A stretch of 12,428 nucleotides of DNA from Candidatus Woesearchaeota archaeon (lineage in GTDB: Archaea; Nanobdellota; Nanobdellia; Woesearchaeales; UBA10200): assembly GCA_018302185.1 (NCBI GenBank), contig JAGVZX010000007.1:1-12428 (forward strand), given 5' to 3'. Position 1 is the first letter of the stretch, and each line of letters starts with the position of its first letter. The notes under the pieces were generated by a model. That model saw nothing but the letters and a program-made list of their open reading frames with translations, was not told where the DNA came from and did no database searches. Shown here in pieces: positions 1-6,401 of this stretch. Made by a program: the position numbers and the translations under genes.

Positions 1-405
1 GATTAAGTCAATTCCATATGCCATGAAAAAAGCAGGCAAATTCGTAGAATCATCTTTTAAGGAGTTTACATAGTTAACAATTCCACGTAATTGCTCTTCG
101 TTTAAAGGACGTTTGAGAACATAATTATTGCTGGTATAAGGAGTAGTTTCACTTTTATATCTTAATTTTTGTTCTACTATATCACTACCAAATCGCTTTA
201 TGAGCTCTTCATCTACTAGAGCTTCAATATTTTCAGGAACACCGAAACTTATGACAAAATTCTCTCTCTTTAATGCTCCTTTTGCTATTAAGCCTGTGCC
301 ATCTTCCCCAAGAACTTGCAGAGAAGGAACCCCTTCAGCCATCATTTCTGTCAATGTTCGAGTTTGACCTGGTGCTACCCTAATAGCTGCATAAATCCTA
401 CACAT
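1..405 (-). CDS. Possible class II glutamine amidotransferase domain protein, 3'-truncated by window edge
   Basis: An open frame of 135 codons starts at ATG 403-405 and runs off the left edge without a stop. GGGGGATC at 409-416 is a plausible Shine-Dalgarno site. The protein begins Met-Cys-Arg-Ile-Tyr-Ala-Ala-Ile, and residues 33-39 read GEDGTGL. Class II (Ntn) amidotransferases expose Cys2 after Met removal and carry an RGxDGxG-like stretch about 30 residues later, so the N-terminus resembles a diverged member. Its place 93 nt downstream of a glutamate-synthase-like FMN protein on the same strand supports this, because archaeal glutamate synthases are often split into separate amidotransferase and synthase polypeptides. 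The usual Gly after Cys2 is replaced by Arg, and the rest of the fold lies outside the window. The coding call is firm; the family call is tentative. Confidence 0.5.
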   Translation of the reverse strand, partial: MCRIYAAIRVAPGQTRTLTEMMAEGVPSLQVLGEDGTGLIAKGALKRENFVISFGVPENIEALVDEELIKRFGSDIVEQKLRYKSETTPYTSNNYVLKRPLNEEQLRGIVNYVNSLKDDSTNLPAFFMAYGIDLI

Positions 406-498
406 TCTGATCCCCCATATAGCTCAAATCATAGAGATAATAGTCATTATTTAAAATTATTTTGATTTCTATGTAAAATGTAATAAGATAGAATATTA
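406..498 (-). promoter_or_regulatory. Candidate promoter and RBS of the amidotransferase-like gene
   Basis: On the minus strand a TTTTAAATA-type box lies at about 448-457, some 47 nt before the ATG at 405. This would give a leader of about 20 nt that includes the GGGGGATC Shine-Dalgarno site at 409-416. Transcription through from the upstream glutamate synthase gene is equally possible, since no clear poly-T terminator is seen between them. Confidence 0.3.
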
Positions 499-3315
499 TT
501 ATGGTCCAGTGCCTAAATATCTTGCACCTATAAGGTCTGCTGCTCGTCTTGTATATGCCCTTAATTGCTCTGGCACGATTGTCTTTCTGCCAGAGGTTGA
601 GAAAAGGTTATTAACACCATGTATCCTTAAAGTATTCTCGATAGATAGCAATTCCTCTTGAACTTTAGCAACCACTGTTTCATATGCTTTTTCAGGATCT
701 TTTTCTTTTCTTAAAGCTTCCTGATATAAATAACCTAACACATCATCTAATACAACTGAATCAGCGCCTGCACATATAAGCTTTGAAACTTCAGCTAATC
801 TATATCCTATGCCTCCACTAACAACTAGTTTAACATTGCCAGGCATCTCATCATATTCACGGAAATATTGGGCTCTTGCGGATTTAATCGCTTTTCTTGC
901 GGTTTTTAGGGTTCGAATAGGGGTCACACTTGCATTTTCATTCATGCAACCTTTACCATAATCAACTTCAGAATCTGCATGTAAATGTATATAGCCTTCT
1001 CCTCTTAAAGAAATAGCAGCATCTCTAACATATCTCCAGATGTCTTCTTGTGAAAGTTTCCCTACTTCAATCCTAACAGCAAATATTTTTTTCTGGCCTT
1101 TTGCTTGAGCCATCTGTCTCTGCTGATCTATAAAAAGCTGGAGAGGATCTTGAGTTCCATCATACAAGACTTCTATAACTGATGCAGAATCATACCTCTC
1201 CTGGAAATCTGTCTGGCCCATTTTTGGATCCATAAGCATTATCTGATGTCCTGAATCTTTCTCAACATTTGTCAAATGTCCACTACGATAAGCAAGATTA
1301 AATTTCTTTGCAATTTTTGTAATAGTTTTATCAAACTGGTCGTCTACAGTATGTGTAACAGGTCCAAGCATAATTGGTGCTAAGTTAAGTTTTACAGCCT
1401 CATAATCTTTAGGTGCATCTCTTCCATTATAGCTTACAAAAGGTACATTAATGTTTACTGGATCTGTTTCATTATTTGGCCTTTCGGTATAGGTAACGCT
1501 TCCTCTGCTGAATTCATCTGTATTAATACACCTTTCTTCTAATGGTATATTAGAGAGGTTTAGATTGCCGTCAAATCCTGGCAATGCAGGCTTTACCTTA
1601 ACAGCAGCTGCTCTTCCATACATTTTTCTTAGCCTGGTTTTTACATCTGGCTCAGCCCATCCTCTCTTAACAGTGTATCCATTATAAGAATGGATATCAT
1701 TGACAGGAATTTCATTTGTTTGAGTAGTTGCTAAATTTTTCGCTGTTGATGCATGATGCCTGTATGAAAAATTTTCTACGACTGAACTTGTTACTGTCTC
1801 ACCTTTTCCTGCAAATTGAAGGCCGCTAGCATCAGCTGCCTCAGGTGTCAATGCTATTAGATCTTCTGGTGTTATCGTCTTATTTCCATTTTCATCATAC
1901 AAGGTTTTTTTGCCTAATGCACGCATAACTTTTCTAAGCTTATCCTGCTCCAATAAGAAATATGCTTTAACCCTTTCTACAAGATAAGGAAGCTTTTCCT
2001 TATATTTTTTCATTGTATCCGGATCTATGGAAGTGGGACCATCAGCACAACTTTTGGAAGCACAGCTTATCGGACAATCTGTACAGCCTAAAGCTTCCAT
2101 GATCTTATTTCCCATAAATACAAAGTCTGCATATGCTAGCGCTGTCTGAAGATCAAATTCTCTTGTCCCAAAGCCACCACCTACTGCCAAATACAAGTGT
2201 TTGTATCCACGTTTTCTGAGCCTATTAACAGCTTCATATGCTTTTCTTAAACCGAAGATATTTGGCTGGCCATTTGCCATATCTTCTTCATTAGCTGAGC
2301 CTGTTCCTGCACCTTGGAAATCTACTGAAATTGTCCCATATTGGATCGCTTTACCTATCTGTTCAACATCCCATCCTAAATTATTTCCTGAAAGCTTGAC
2401 ATCTATCCATACATCTCCGCCGTATTTTTCACGTATAGCTTCTGTCAGTGTCCTCAAATCTTCAACACTAGTGATCTCATCAAAATGATTTGGTGAGTTT
2501 AGGTCAATATTAGGGCCAACATGCCTTCTCATCGCGACTGAAGGATGATTGGCTTTTTTTGGCATCTTGCCTCCTTTAGCTGCCTTTGCTCCTTGCCCAA
2601 GCTTAATCTGCACCTTTCTAACTTTTGGACGGCCATAAAGGATATCATCTAAGGTATCTGGATCCAAATCAGTAGGTGAAATTTTTCCTGAAACTAAGTC
2701 ATTGTAAATTTTTCTTTTTTCACCAGTATATCCAAAGAAATATGGCCCACCTACACCAAATTGCCCAGATGCATATTGGACTGCGACAATTTTTGCCAAA
2801 TCCATAATCTCATCTGAAATGCCGCCTTCACCTGTATGGAACTCTATCCCTAATTCACCTGCTGCTTTAGCAAATGCTAAAATAAATAAAGGCGACATTG
2901 CACCTATGCTCATTCCACCTGCATAATAAGGGAAATCAACAGGCATTCCTTCTGGAAATGGTTTGCTGCCTTTACCCATGACAAAACTAGTATCTGGAAT
3001 AAATGACTCAGGCAACCATTGCTCTTTTGGCAGAAATTTATACGTAACTTCATCTAATGTTGGATGTAAACCATAATAGGTATTAACAGTTTTAGGATTT
3101 TCAGGGGAAGTAACATCAGGAGAAACATGATATAGTAAAAATCTTTCAACATCACTCATAGTAGTCTGGCTAGAAGTAGTTGACTGCTTTCTTGGTCTAG
3201 GCAAATCTTTAAGTTCCTCTGGAGCTTTTAGATGTGGTACAAAAGGAATTACTTGTGCTAATCCTCCCATCTCTGCTAATGAAGGTTGTCCTGCTATGGT
3301 ATCTGTTGGTGCCAT
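499..3315 (-). CDS. Glutamate synthase-like FMN/Fe-S protein with two tandem synthase domains
   Basis: The 938-residue protein resembles the FMN-binding (alpha/beta barrel) domain of glutamate synthase, which makes glutamate from 2-oxoglutarate and ammonia. Domain 1 (about residues 126-500) shows a PYYAGGMSIGAMS segment at 129-141, the hallmark KLGQGAKAAKGGKMP at 238-252, VKLSGNN near 306-312, a GGGFGTR loop near 379-385 and a cysteine cluster at 411, 414, 418 and 423 where the family binds its iron-sulfur centre. Domain 2 (about 638-928) repeats the layout (LAPIMLGPVTHT, VVSGGIGYR, the C-terminal helical tail) but lacks the QGAK loop and the cysteines. No N-terminal amidotransferase is fused. 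ATG 3315 is preferred over TTG 3321 because GGTGA at 3323-3327 sits 7 nt before the ATG but only 1 nt before the TTG. The function is inferred from domain 1; the electron donor is unknown. Confidence 0.85.
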   Translation of the reverse strand: MAPTDTIAGQPSLAEMGGLAQVIPFVPHLKAPEELKDLPRPRKQSTTSSQTTMSDVERFLLYHVSPDVTSPENPKTVNTYYGLHPTLDEVTYKFLPKEQWLPESFIPDTSFVMGKGSKPFPEGMPVDFPYYAGGMSIGAMSPLFILAFAKAAGELGIEFHTGEGGISDEIMDLAKIVAVQYASGQFGVGGPYFFGYTGEKRKIYNDLVSGKISPTDLDPDTLDDILYGRPKVRKVQIKLGQGAKAAKGGKMPKKANHPSVAMRRHVGPNIDLNSPNHFDEITSVEDLRTLTEAIREKYGGDVWIDVKLSGNNLGWDVEQIGKAIQYGTISVDFQGAGTGSANEEDMANGQPNIFGLRKAYEAVNRLRKRGYKHLYLAVGGGFGTREFDLQTALAYADFVFMGNKIMEALGCTDCPISCASKSCADGPTSIDPDTMKKYKEKLPYLVERVKAYFLLEQDKLRKVMRALGKKTLYDENGNKTITPEDLIALTPEAADASGLQFAGKGETVTSSVVENFSYRHHASTAKNLATTQTNEIPVNDIHSYNGYTVKRGWAEPDVKTRLRKMYGRAAAVKVKPALPGFDGNLNLSNIPLEERCINTDEFSRGSVTYTERPNNETDPVNINVPFVSYNGRDAPKDYEAVKLNLAPIMLGPVTHTVDDQFDKTITKIAKKFNLAYRSGHLTNVEKDSGHQIMLMDPKMGQTDFQERYDSASVIEVLYDGTQDPLQLFIDQQRQMAQAKGQKKIFAVRIEVGKLSQEDIWRYVRDAAISLRGEGYIHLHADSEVDYGKGCMNENASVTPIRTLKTARKAIKSARAQYFREYDEMPGNVKLVVSGGIGYRLAEVSKLICAGADSVVLDDVLGYLYQEALRKEKDPEKAYETVVAKVQEELLSIENTLRIHGVNNLFSTSGRKTIVPEQLRAYTRRAADLIGARYLGTGP

Positions 3316-3343
3316 TAGCAAGTCACCGCCAAATTTGTCAAAA

Positions 3344-3351
3344 CTATATAA
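3344..3351 (-). promoter_or_regulatory. Weak candidate TATA box for the glutamate synthase-like gene
   Basis: The minus strand reads TTATATAG about 30 nt before the ATG at 3315. The predicted start of transcription would fall next to the GGTGA Shine-Dalgarno site, leaving a very short leader. A promoter further upstream is therefore also possible. Confidence 0.3.
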
Positions 3352-3603
3352 TCATCAGAGAAACATCTATCTAAACTCTTAATTAGATAACTACACCTCT
3401 TTAGCTGTCTCATAATAATTCACTCAAATAGCTACAAAAGCAATTGCTTTAATTTTACTGCACTATGTAACTATGCCCTCATCCCTCATTTAGCCATTAA
3501 AAAAATATTAAACTTAACAAAGTAAAAAACAAATACTCTACAAATACTATATATATTTTATGTTTTCGTGAAGAGAGGTGCATTTAGTGTTTATAAAGGC
3601 AAC

Positions 3604-3617
3604 GACACATTTGTGTC
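3604..3617. repeat. Inverted repeat GACACA-TT-TGTGTC
   Basis: Perfect 6-bp arms around a 2-bp centre. As DNA it could be an operator. As RNA it can fold into a 5-bp stem with a 4-nt loop. It lies in the divergent intergenic region, about 250 nt upstream of the eS6 start codon. Confidence 0.4.
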
Positions 3618-3686
3618 AAATGATTCTTGATTGCTAAGTAGTATAAAAGTTAACTATAGTGAAGAATGGGACCTGATAATAATGCT

Positions 3687-3713
3687 GTTTTTTGCATCTT
3701 TTCAGTTTTTTTT
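3687..3713 (+). terminator. Candidate archaeal poly-T terminator
   Basis: Three T-runs (6, 4 and 8 T) lie within 27 nt of the plus strand. Archaeal RNA polymerase terminates at such U-tracts without needing a hairpin. They sit just before the eS6 promoter, so they could end a short upstream transcript or insulate eS6 from read-through. Confidence 0.35.
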
Positions 3714-3733
3714 CAACGCGGCAGTTTTTGCAC

Positions 3734-3755
3734 GCAAAACTTTTTAAATAAAGCC
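3734..3755 (+). promoter_or_regulatory. Box A (TATA) promoter of the eS6 operon
   Basis: CAAAACTTTTTAAATAAAG matches an archaeal BRE plus TATA element (core at about 3741-3750). Transcription would start near 3770-3775, giving a leader of about 80 nt. This is long compared with the near-leaderless genes elsewhere in the window and leaves room for leader-based control. Confidence 0.55.
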
Positions 3756-3843
3756 CGATTCTAGCATAATAAGCTGAGTATACGACAGAAACTACACTAA
3801 TAGCGACAACTGAAAGAATAGATCAGACAAAAATAATAAGCAC

Positions 3844-3855
3844 GGAGGCTATACT
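3844..3855 (+). promoter_or_regulatory. Shine-Dalgarno site of eS6
   Basis: GGAGG at 3844-3848 lies 7 nt before ATG 3856. Aligned to the archaeal consensus GGAGGTGA, this leaves a 4-nt spacer and the start context ACT-ATG-GCA. It is a useful internal standard for judging the aIF2 gamma start downstream. Confidence 0.8.
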
Positions 3856-4275
3856 ATGGCACAATATAAACTATGTATTTCAGACCCTAAGACAGGGAGA
3901 ACAAAGCAGTTAGAAGTCAAAGATAATGATGCAAAGCAATTTGCTGGCATGAAATTAAACCAGCAGCTTAAAGGCGAAGCATGCGGCTTGCCAGGATATG
4001 AATTCTTGATAACAGGTGGAAGTGATAAAGCTGGATTCCCTATGCGTTCTGGCATCATGGGAAAAAGAAAAGTCATTCTTGCATATGGTGGCACAGGCAT
4101 AAGGACAAAAGAATTTGGTATAAAACAGAGAAAGACTGTATGCGGCTCCACAATCAATGCAGATATTGTGCAGATTAACTTGAAGATCCTGAAAGAAGGC
4201 ACACAGAAACTCTTTGAAGACAAAAAGGAAGAGGTAAAAGCAGAGGGAGCAGCTGCTCCAGCTAAGGCTGCTTAA
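3856..4275 (+). CDS. rps6e: Small ribosomal subunit protein eS6 (S6e)
   Basis: The 139-residue protein is a component of the 30S subunit in archaea. Diagnostic segments are YKLCISDPKTGRTK at the N-terminus, the ITGGSDKAGFPMR block at about 52-64, and RKTVCGSTINADIVQINLKI at about 92-111, the usual RKTVRGxxI...QINLK signature. The length fits archaeal eS6 proteins, which lack the long eukaryotic phosphorylated tail. The last 20 residues are a Lys/Glu then Ala-rich tail. It is the first gene of an apparent operon with a 50-residue membrane protein and aIF2 gamma; eS6 next to aIF2 gamma is a known archaeal arrangement. One oddity is Cys where most relatives have Arg after RKTV. Confidence 0.95.
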   Translation: MAQYKLCISDPKTGRTKQLEVKDNDAKQFAGMKLNQQLKGEACGLPGYEFLITGGSDKAGFPMRSGIMGKRKVILAYGGTGIRTKEFGIKQRKTVCGSTINADIVQINLKILKEGTQKLFEDKKEEVKAEGAAAPAKAA

Positions 4276-4342
4276 ATGCAGAAAACAACTATAACGGCAC
4301 TTAAATAAAAAATAAACCATAACTAAAACACACCAATAAAAC
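4276..4342 (+). other. Spacer with possible internal promoter
   Basis: The 67-nt spacer after eS6 contains CTTAAATAAA at about 4299-4308, a possible weak box A about 40 nt before the next ATG. No Shine-Dalgarno site precedes ATG 4343. A 10-codon frame overlapping the eS6 stop (ATG 4275) is probably meaningless. Confidence 0.3.
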
Positions 4343-4495
4343 ATGGATACAACAGACTTAAGCGCAAAGTTAAACGAGAAACTTAATGAGTTTCAAACAT
4401 ACATAGCACAGATGCCTAAGGATGATATGTTCTCTTTTCTGGGGATTTTTGTTGGCATTGTGTTGATTGTTATTGCAGTGATTACTTGGCCATAA
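4343..4495 (+). CDS. Small single-span (tail-anchored-like) membrane protein, 50 aa
   Basis: ATG 4343 to TAA 4493-4495 encodes 50 residues. Residues 1-30 are a polar, probably helical segment (MDTTDLSAKLNEKLNEFQTY, then IAQMPKDDMF). Residues 31-48 are a strongly hydrophobic Leu/Ile/Val helix, and the protein ends Thr-Trp-Pro. This predicts a C-terminal membrane anchor with the N-terminus in the cytoplasm. I do not recognise a family; it does not clearly match SecE or Sec61 beta, though those are the small anchored proteins one would test first. It lies between eS6 and aIF2 gamma, and its TAA is in the same frame as aIF2 gamma, immediately followed by the aIF2 gamma ribosome binding site. The two genes are therefore likely translationally coupled. 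Confidence 0.65.
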   Translation: MDTTDLSAKLNEKLNEFQTYIAQMPKDDMFSFLGIFVGIVLIVIAVITWP

Positions 4496-4507
4496 GGTGA
4501 AACTATA
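4496..4507 (+). promoter_or_regulatory. Shine-Dalgarno site and ATA start codon of aIF2 gamma
   Basis: GGTGA at 4496-4500 directly follows the TAA of the upstream ORF. A 4-nt spacer (AACT) leads to ATA 4505-4507 and then GCA AAG AAA AAA. Spacing and context (ACT-ATA-GCA) match the eS6 start (ACT-ATG-GCA) except for the third base of the start codon. Confidence 0.6.
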
Positions 4508-5905
4508 GCAAAGAAAAAAACACAATCAGAGGAAACTGTAGCAGTTGAAAATGCTGATGTTACTGAGGTAGCTAACCCAGGCAATAAAAAAAATGATGAA
4601 AGTAATGCTGTTTCTGATATAAGCAGTTCTGATATTGATGTTGAGAATTCTCAGCCAGAAGTCAATATAGGTATGGTAGGCCATGTTGACCATGGAAAAA
4701 CTACATTGACTGAAAAGCTTTCAGGCAAATGGACAGATACACACAGCGAAGAGATCAAAAGAGGAATCACAATAAGATTGGGTTATGCTGATACTGTAAT
4801 CTATAAATGCAAAAATTGCGCAAAGAATGCAGGCAATGAGGAGAGTAGTGGTGCTGCAACTGAACCATATGGTGTCAAAAAGATTTGCGCAAAATGCAAC
4901 TCTCCAGCTACACCATTGAGAAAGATAAGCATAGTAGATGCTCCTGGGCATGAAAGCTTGATGGCAACCATGTTATCTGGCAGCACAATAATGGACGGAG
5001 CATTGCTACTTGTTGCAGTAAATGAAGAATGTCCACAACCACAGACAAGAGAGCATATAATGGCGTTGCAGATTGCAGGAATAAAAAATATTGTCATAGT
5101 GCAAAATAAGATCGATCTTGTGAGCGATGAAGATGCTCTTGCAAACTATAATGCAATCAGAGAGTTCTTAAAAGATACACAATATGCAAATGCGCCGATC
5201 ATACCTTTATCTGCTGCGCATAATGTCAATGTAGATGCTTTGGCAGAAGCTATCCAAACTTTTATCCCTACTCCAAAAAGAAACAGGGATTTAGACCCAA
5301 CTATGTTTATCGCAAGAAGCTTTGATATCAATAAGCCTGGAACTTTGCCTGAGAATATGCAGGGTGGAGTATTAGGCGGCTCAGTCAAGCAAGGGACATT
5401 CAAAGTAGGAGATAAGATAGAGATCGCACCAGGAAGAATGTTTGAAGAGAAGAACCAGAAGATCTGGAGACCTTTGAAAACAACTATAAATGCATTGAAG
5501 ACAGGCGGCCAAGATGTCAATGAGATCTATCCAGGCGGCTCAATCGCCATCATGACAGGATTAGACCCTGCGATCGTAAAATCTGACAGCTTATCTGGAA
5601 ATGTTGTAAGTTTGCCTGGCAAGCTTCCACCTATCTGGACAGAGTTTAATCTTGAGGTCCATCTGCTTGAGAGAGTAGTAGGCGCAAAAGAAGATCTTGT
5701 TGTTGAGCCTGTAAAGATGCTAGAGCCATTGATGTTGAATATAAATACAGCAGCTACTGTAGGTGTTGTGTCAGAGCTGCGCAAAAAATTAGTCAAATGC
5801 AAATTAAAATTAGCAGTCTGCGCAAATATAGGTGAGAGAGTAACAATTTCCAGAAGGATAGATAACAGGTTTAGGCTGATAGGTTATGGGCTGATAGTGA
5901 AGTGA
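4505..5905 (+). CDS. eif2g: Translation initiation factor aIF2 subunit gamma, apparent ATA start
   Basis: This GTPase subunit delivers initiator Met-tRNA to the small ribosomal subunit as part of the aIF2 alpha/beta/gamma complex. From ATA 4505 the protein has 466 residues. Motifs are PEVNIG at 51-56, G1 GHVDHGKT 59-66, switch 1 GITIRLGYAD 87-96, zinc knuckle cysteines 102, 105, 128 and 131, G3 DAPGHE 145-150, G4 NKID 201-204 and G5 SAA 236-238. Domains II and III follow, ending IGYGLIVK. The first in-frame ATG (4673) falls inside beta strand 1, between PEVNIG and GHVD, so it cannot be the natural start. Between the TAA at 4493 and that ATG there is no in-frame ATG, GTG, TTG or CTG. The ATA start gives MAKKKTQSEE and an acidic, Ser-rich extension of about 50 residues that typical ~410-residue relatives lack. 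A sequencing error at the start codon is possible. Confidence 0.93.
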   Translation: MAKKKTQSEETVAVENADVTEVANPGNKKNDESNAVSDISSSDIDVENSQPEVNIGMVGHVDHGKTTLTEKLSGKWTDTHSEEIKRGITIRLGYADTVIYKCKNCAKNAGNEESSGAATEPYGVKKICAKCNSPATPLRKISIVDAPGHESLMATMLSGSTIMDGALLLVAVNEECPQPQTREHIMALQIAGIKNIVIVQNKIDLVSDEDALANYNAIREFLKDTQYANAPIIPLSAAHNVNVDALAEAIQTFIPTPKRNRDLDPTMFIARSFDINKPGTLPENMQGGVLGGSVKQGTFKVGDKIEIAPGRMFEEKNQKIWRPLKTTINALKTGGQDVNEIYPGGSIAIMTGLDPAIVKSDSLSGNVVSLPGKLPPIWTEFNLEVHLLERVVGAKEDLVVEPVKMLEPLMLNINTAATVGVVSELRKKLVKCKLKLAVCANIGERVTISRRIDNRFRLIGYGLIVK

Positions 5906-5915
5906 GTAGAATAAA

Positions 5916-6401
5916 TCAGTATCCCTCAATTAAGCCAATTGCCTTTGCATAAACCTCTGTTGAGATATAACAGGAATTAGAGATAAGCAATTGCAAAATA
6001 TTTTTCGCTTCATTTTTTGTAAGATTTCCTCTCTGAAGATTTTCAAGTATAACTCCTATGGTGCCTGTGATATTTATAGAGAGCATCTGTGCAGCTTTTC
6101 TTGCATTTTTATCATCAGACAAGAAGAGAGATAGATTCTTTTCCTTGCAAAGCGAGATTGCGCTTGTTTCACCTGACTGCAAGCCTAAGCTAAGAGTTAC
6201 AGAGGGATTTGCAATTTTAATATGCTGTGCAAAAAAATTCTCCAGATCATCTTTTTCTTTTAATGGAATTTCTTTGCCGTTTAAAACCTCATCACGAACC
6301 ACTGATGTAGTAGATATCTTCTTGTAAATTTGTAATAAGCCTAATCTCCCTATTTTTGCTAAAAAAATCAAGACCGTAGAATTTATTACTGCTTCTTCCA
6401 T
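5916..6401 (-). CDS. PIN-domain (DUF3368-type) putative toxin
   Basis: The 161-residue protein fits the PIN-fold DUF3368 family, putative RNases of type II toxin-antitoxin pairs. Visible features are the N-terminal strand VINSTVLIFLAKIGRLGLL (residues 5-23), Glu38 in the VVRDEV helix, Glu78 in SGETSAI, the SDDKNARKAA segment with Asp96, Asp97 and Arg101, and the GTIGVILENLQRGNL helix (113-127) typical of DUF3368. Asn7 occupies the place of the first catalytic Asp; this Asn is common in this subfamily, so it does not prove inactivity. The ATG at 6401 overlaps the end of the upstream antitoxin gene by 16 nt, showing tight coupling. It ends only 10 nt from the aIF2 gamma stop on the other strand. 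Confidence 0.8.
   Translation of the reverse strand: MEEAVINSTVLIFLAKIGRLGLLQIYKKISTTSVVRDEVLNGKEIPLKEKDDLENFFAQHIKIANPSVTLSLGLQSGETSAISLCKEKNLSLFLSDDKNARKAAQMLSINITGTIGVILENLQRGNLTKNEAKNILQLLISNSCYISTEVYAKAIGLIEGY

Larger units (their letters stand above)
3316..3855. other. Non-coding region between divergent genes (540 nt)
   Basis: Very AT-rich, with no convincing gene. On the plus strand it holds TATA-like stretches near 3549-3558 and 3642-3649, a hairpin GACAC-ATTT-GTGTC at 3604-3617, three T-tracts between 3687 and 3713, the eS6 box A at about 3741-3750 and the eS6 ribosome binding site. The short frames are unconvincing: 16 codons from GTG 3588 and 32 Phe-rich codons from ATG 3666. Confidence 0.7.

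Noticed and set aside
3588..3638. A 16-codon frame from GTG 3588 with GAGAGGTG upstream
   Set aside because: It is too short to support without conservation data, though the Shine-Dalgarno match is curious.
3666..3764. A 32-codon Phe-rich frame from ATG 3666 near a TATA-like box
   Set aside because: Its composition follows from the T-tracts it crosses, and it runs through the eS6 promoter.
3849..5802. Minus-strand open frames opposite eS6 and aIF2 gamma
   Set aside because: They are shadows of strongly conserved plus-strand genes, have unlikely compositions rich in Cys, Phe and Ser, and lack ribosome binding sites.
4673..5905. aIF2 gamma starting at ATG 4673
   Set aside because: This start would cut away half of beta strand 1 (PEVNIG) and leave the coding-like stretch 4505-4672, which is free of stop codons, unexplained.
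6379..6387. Asn7 in the PIN protein as evidence of a dead toxin
   Set aside because: Asn at this place is frequent in DUF3368-type PIN proteins, and the other acidic residues are present, so inactivity cannot be inferred.
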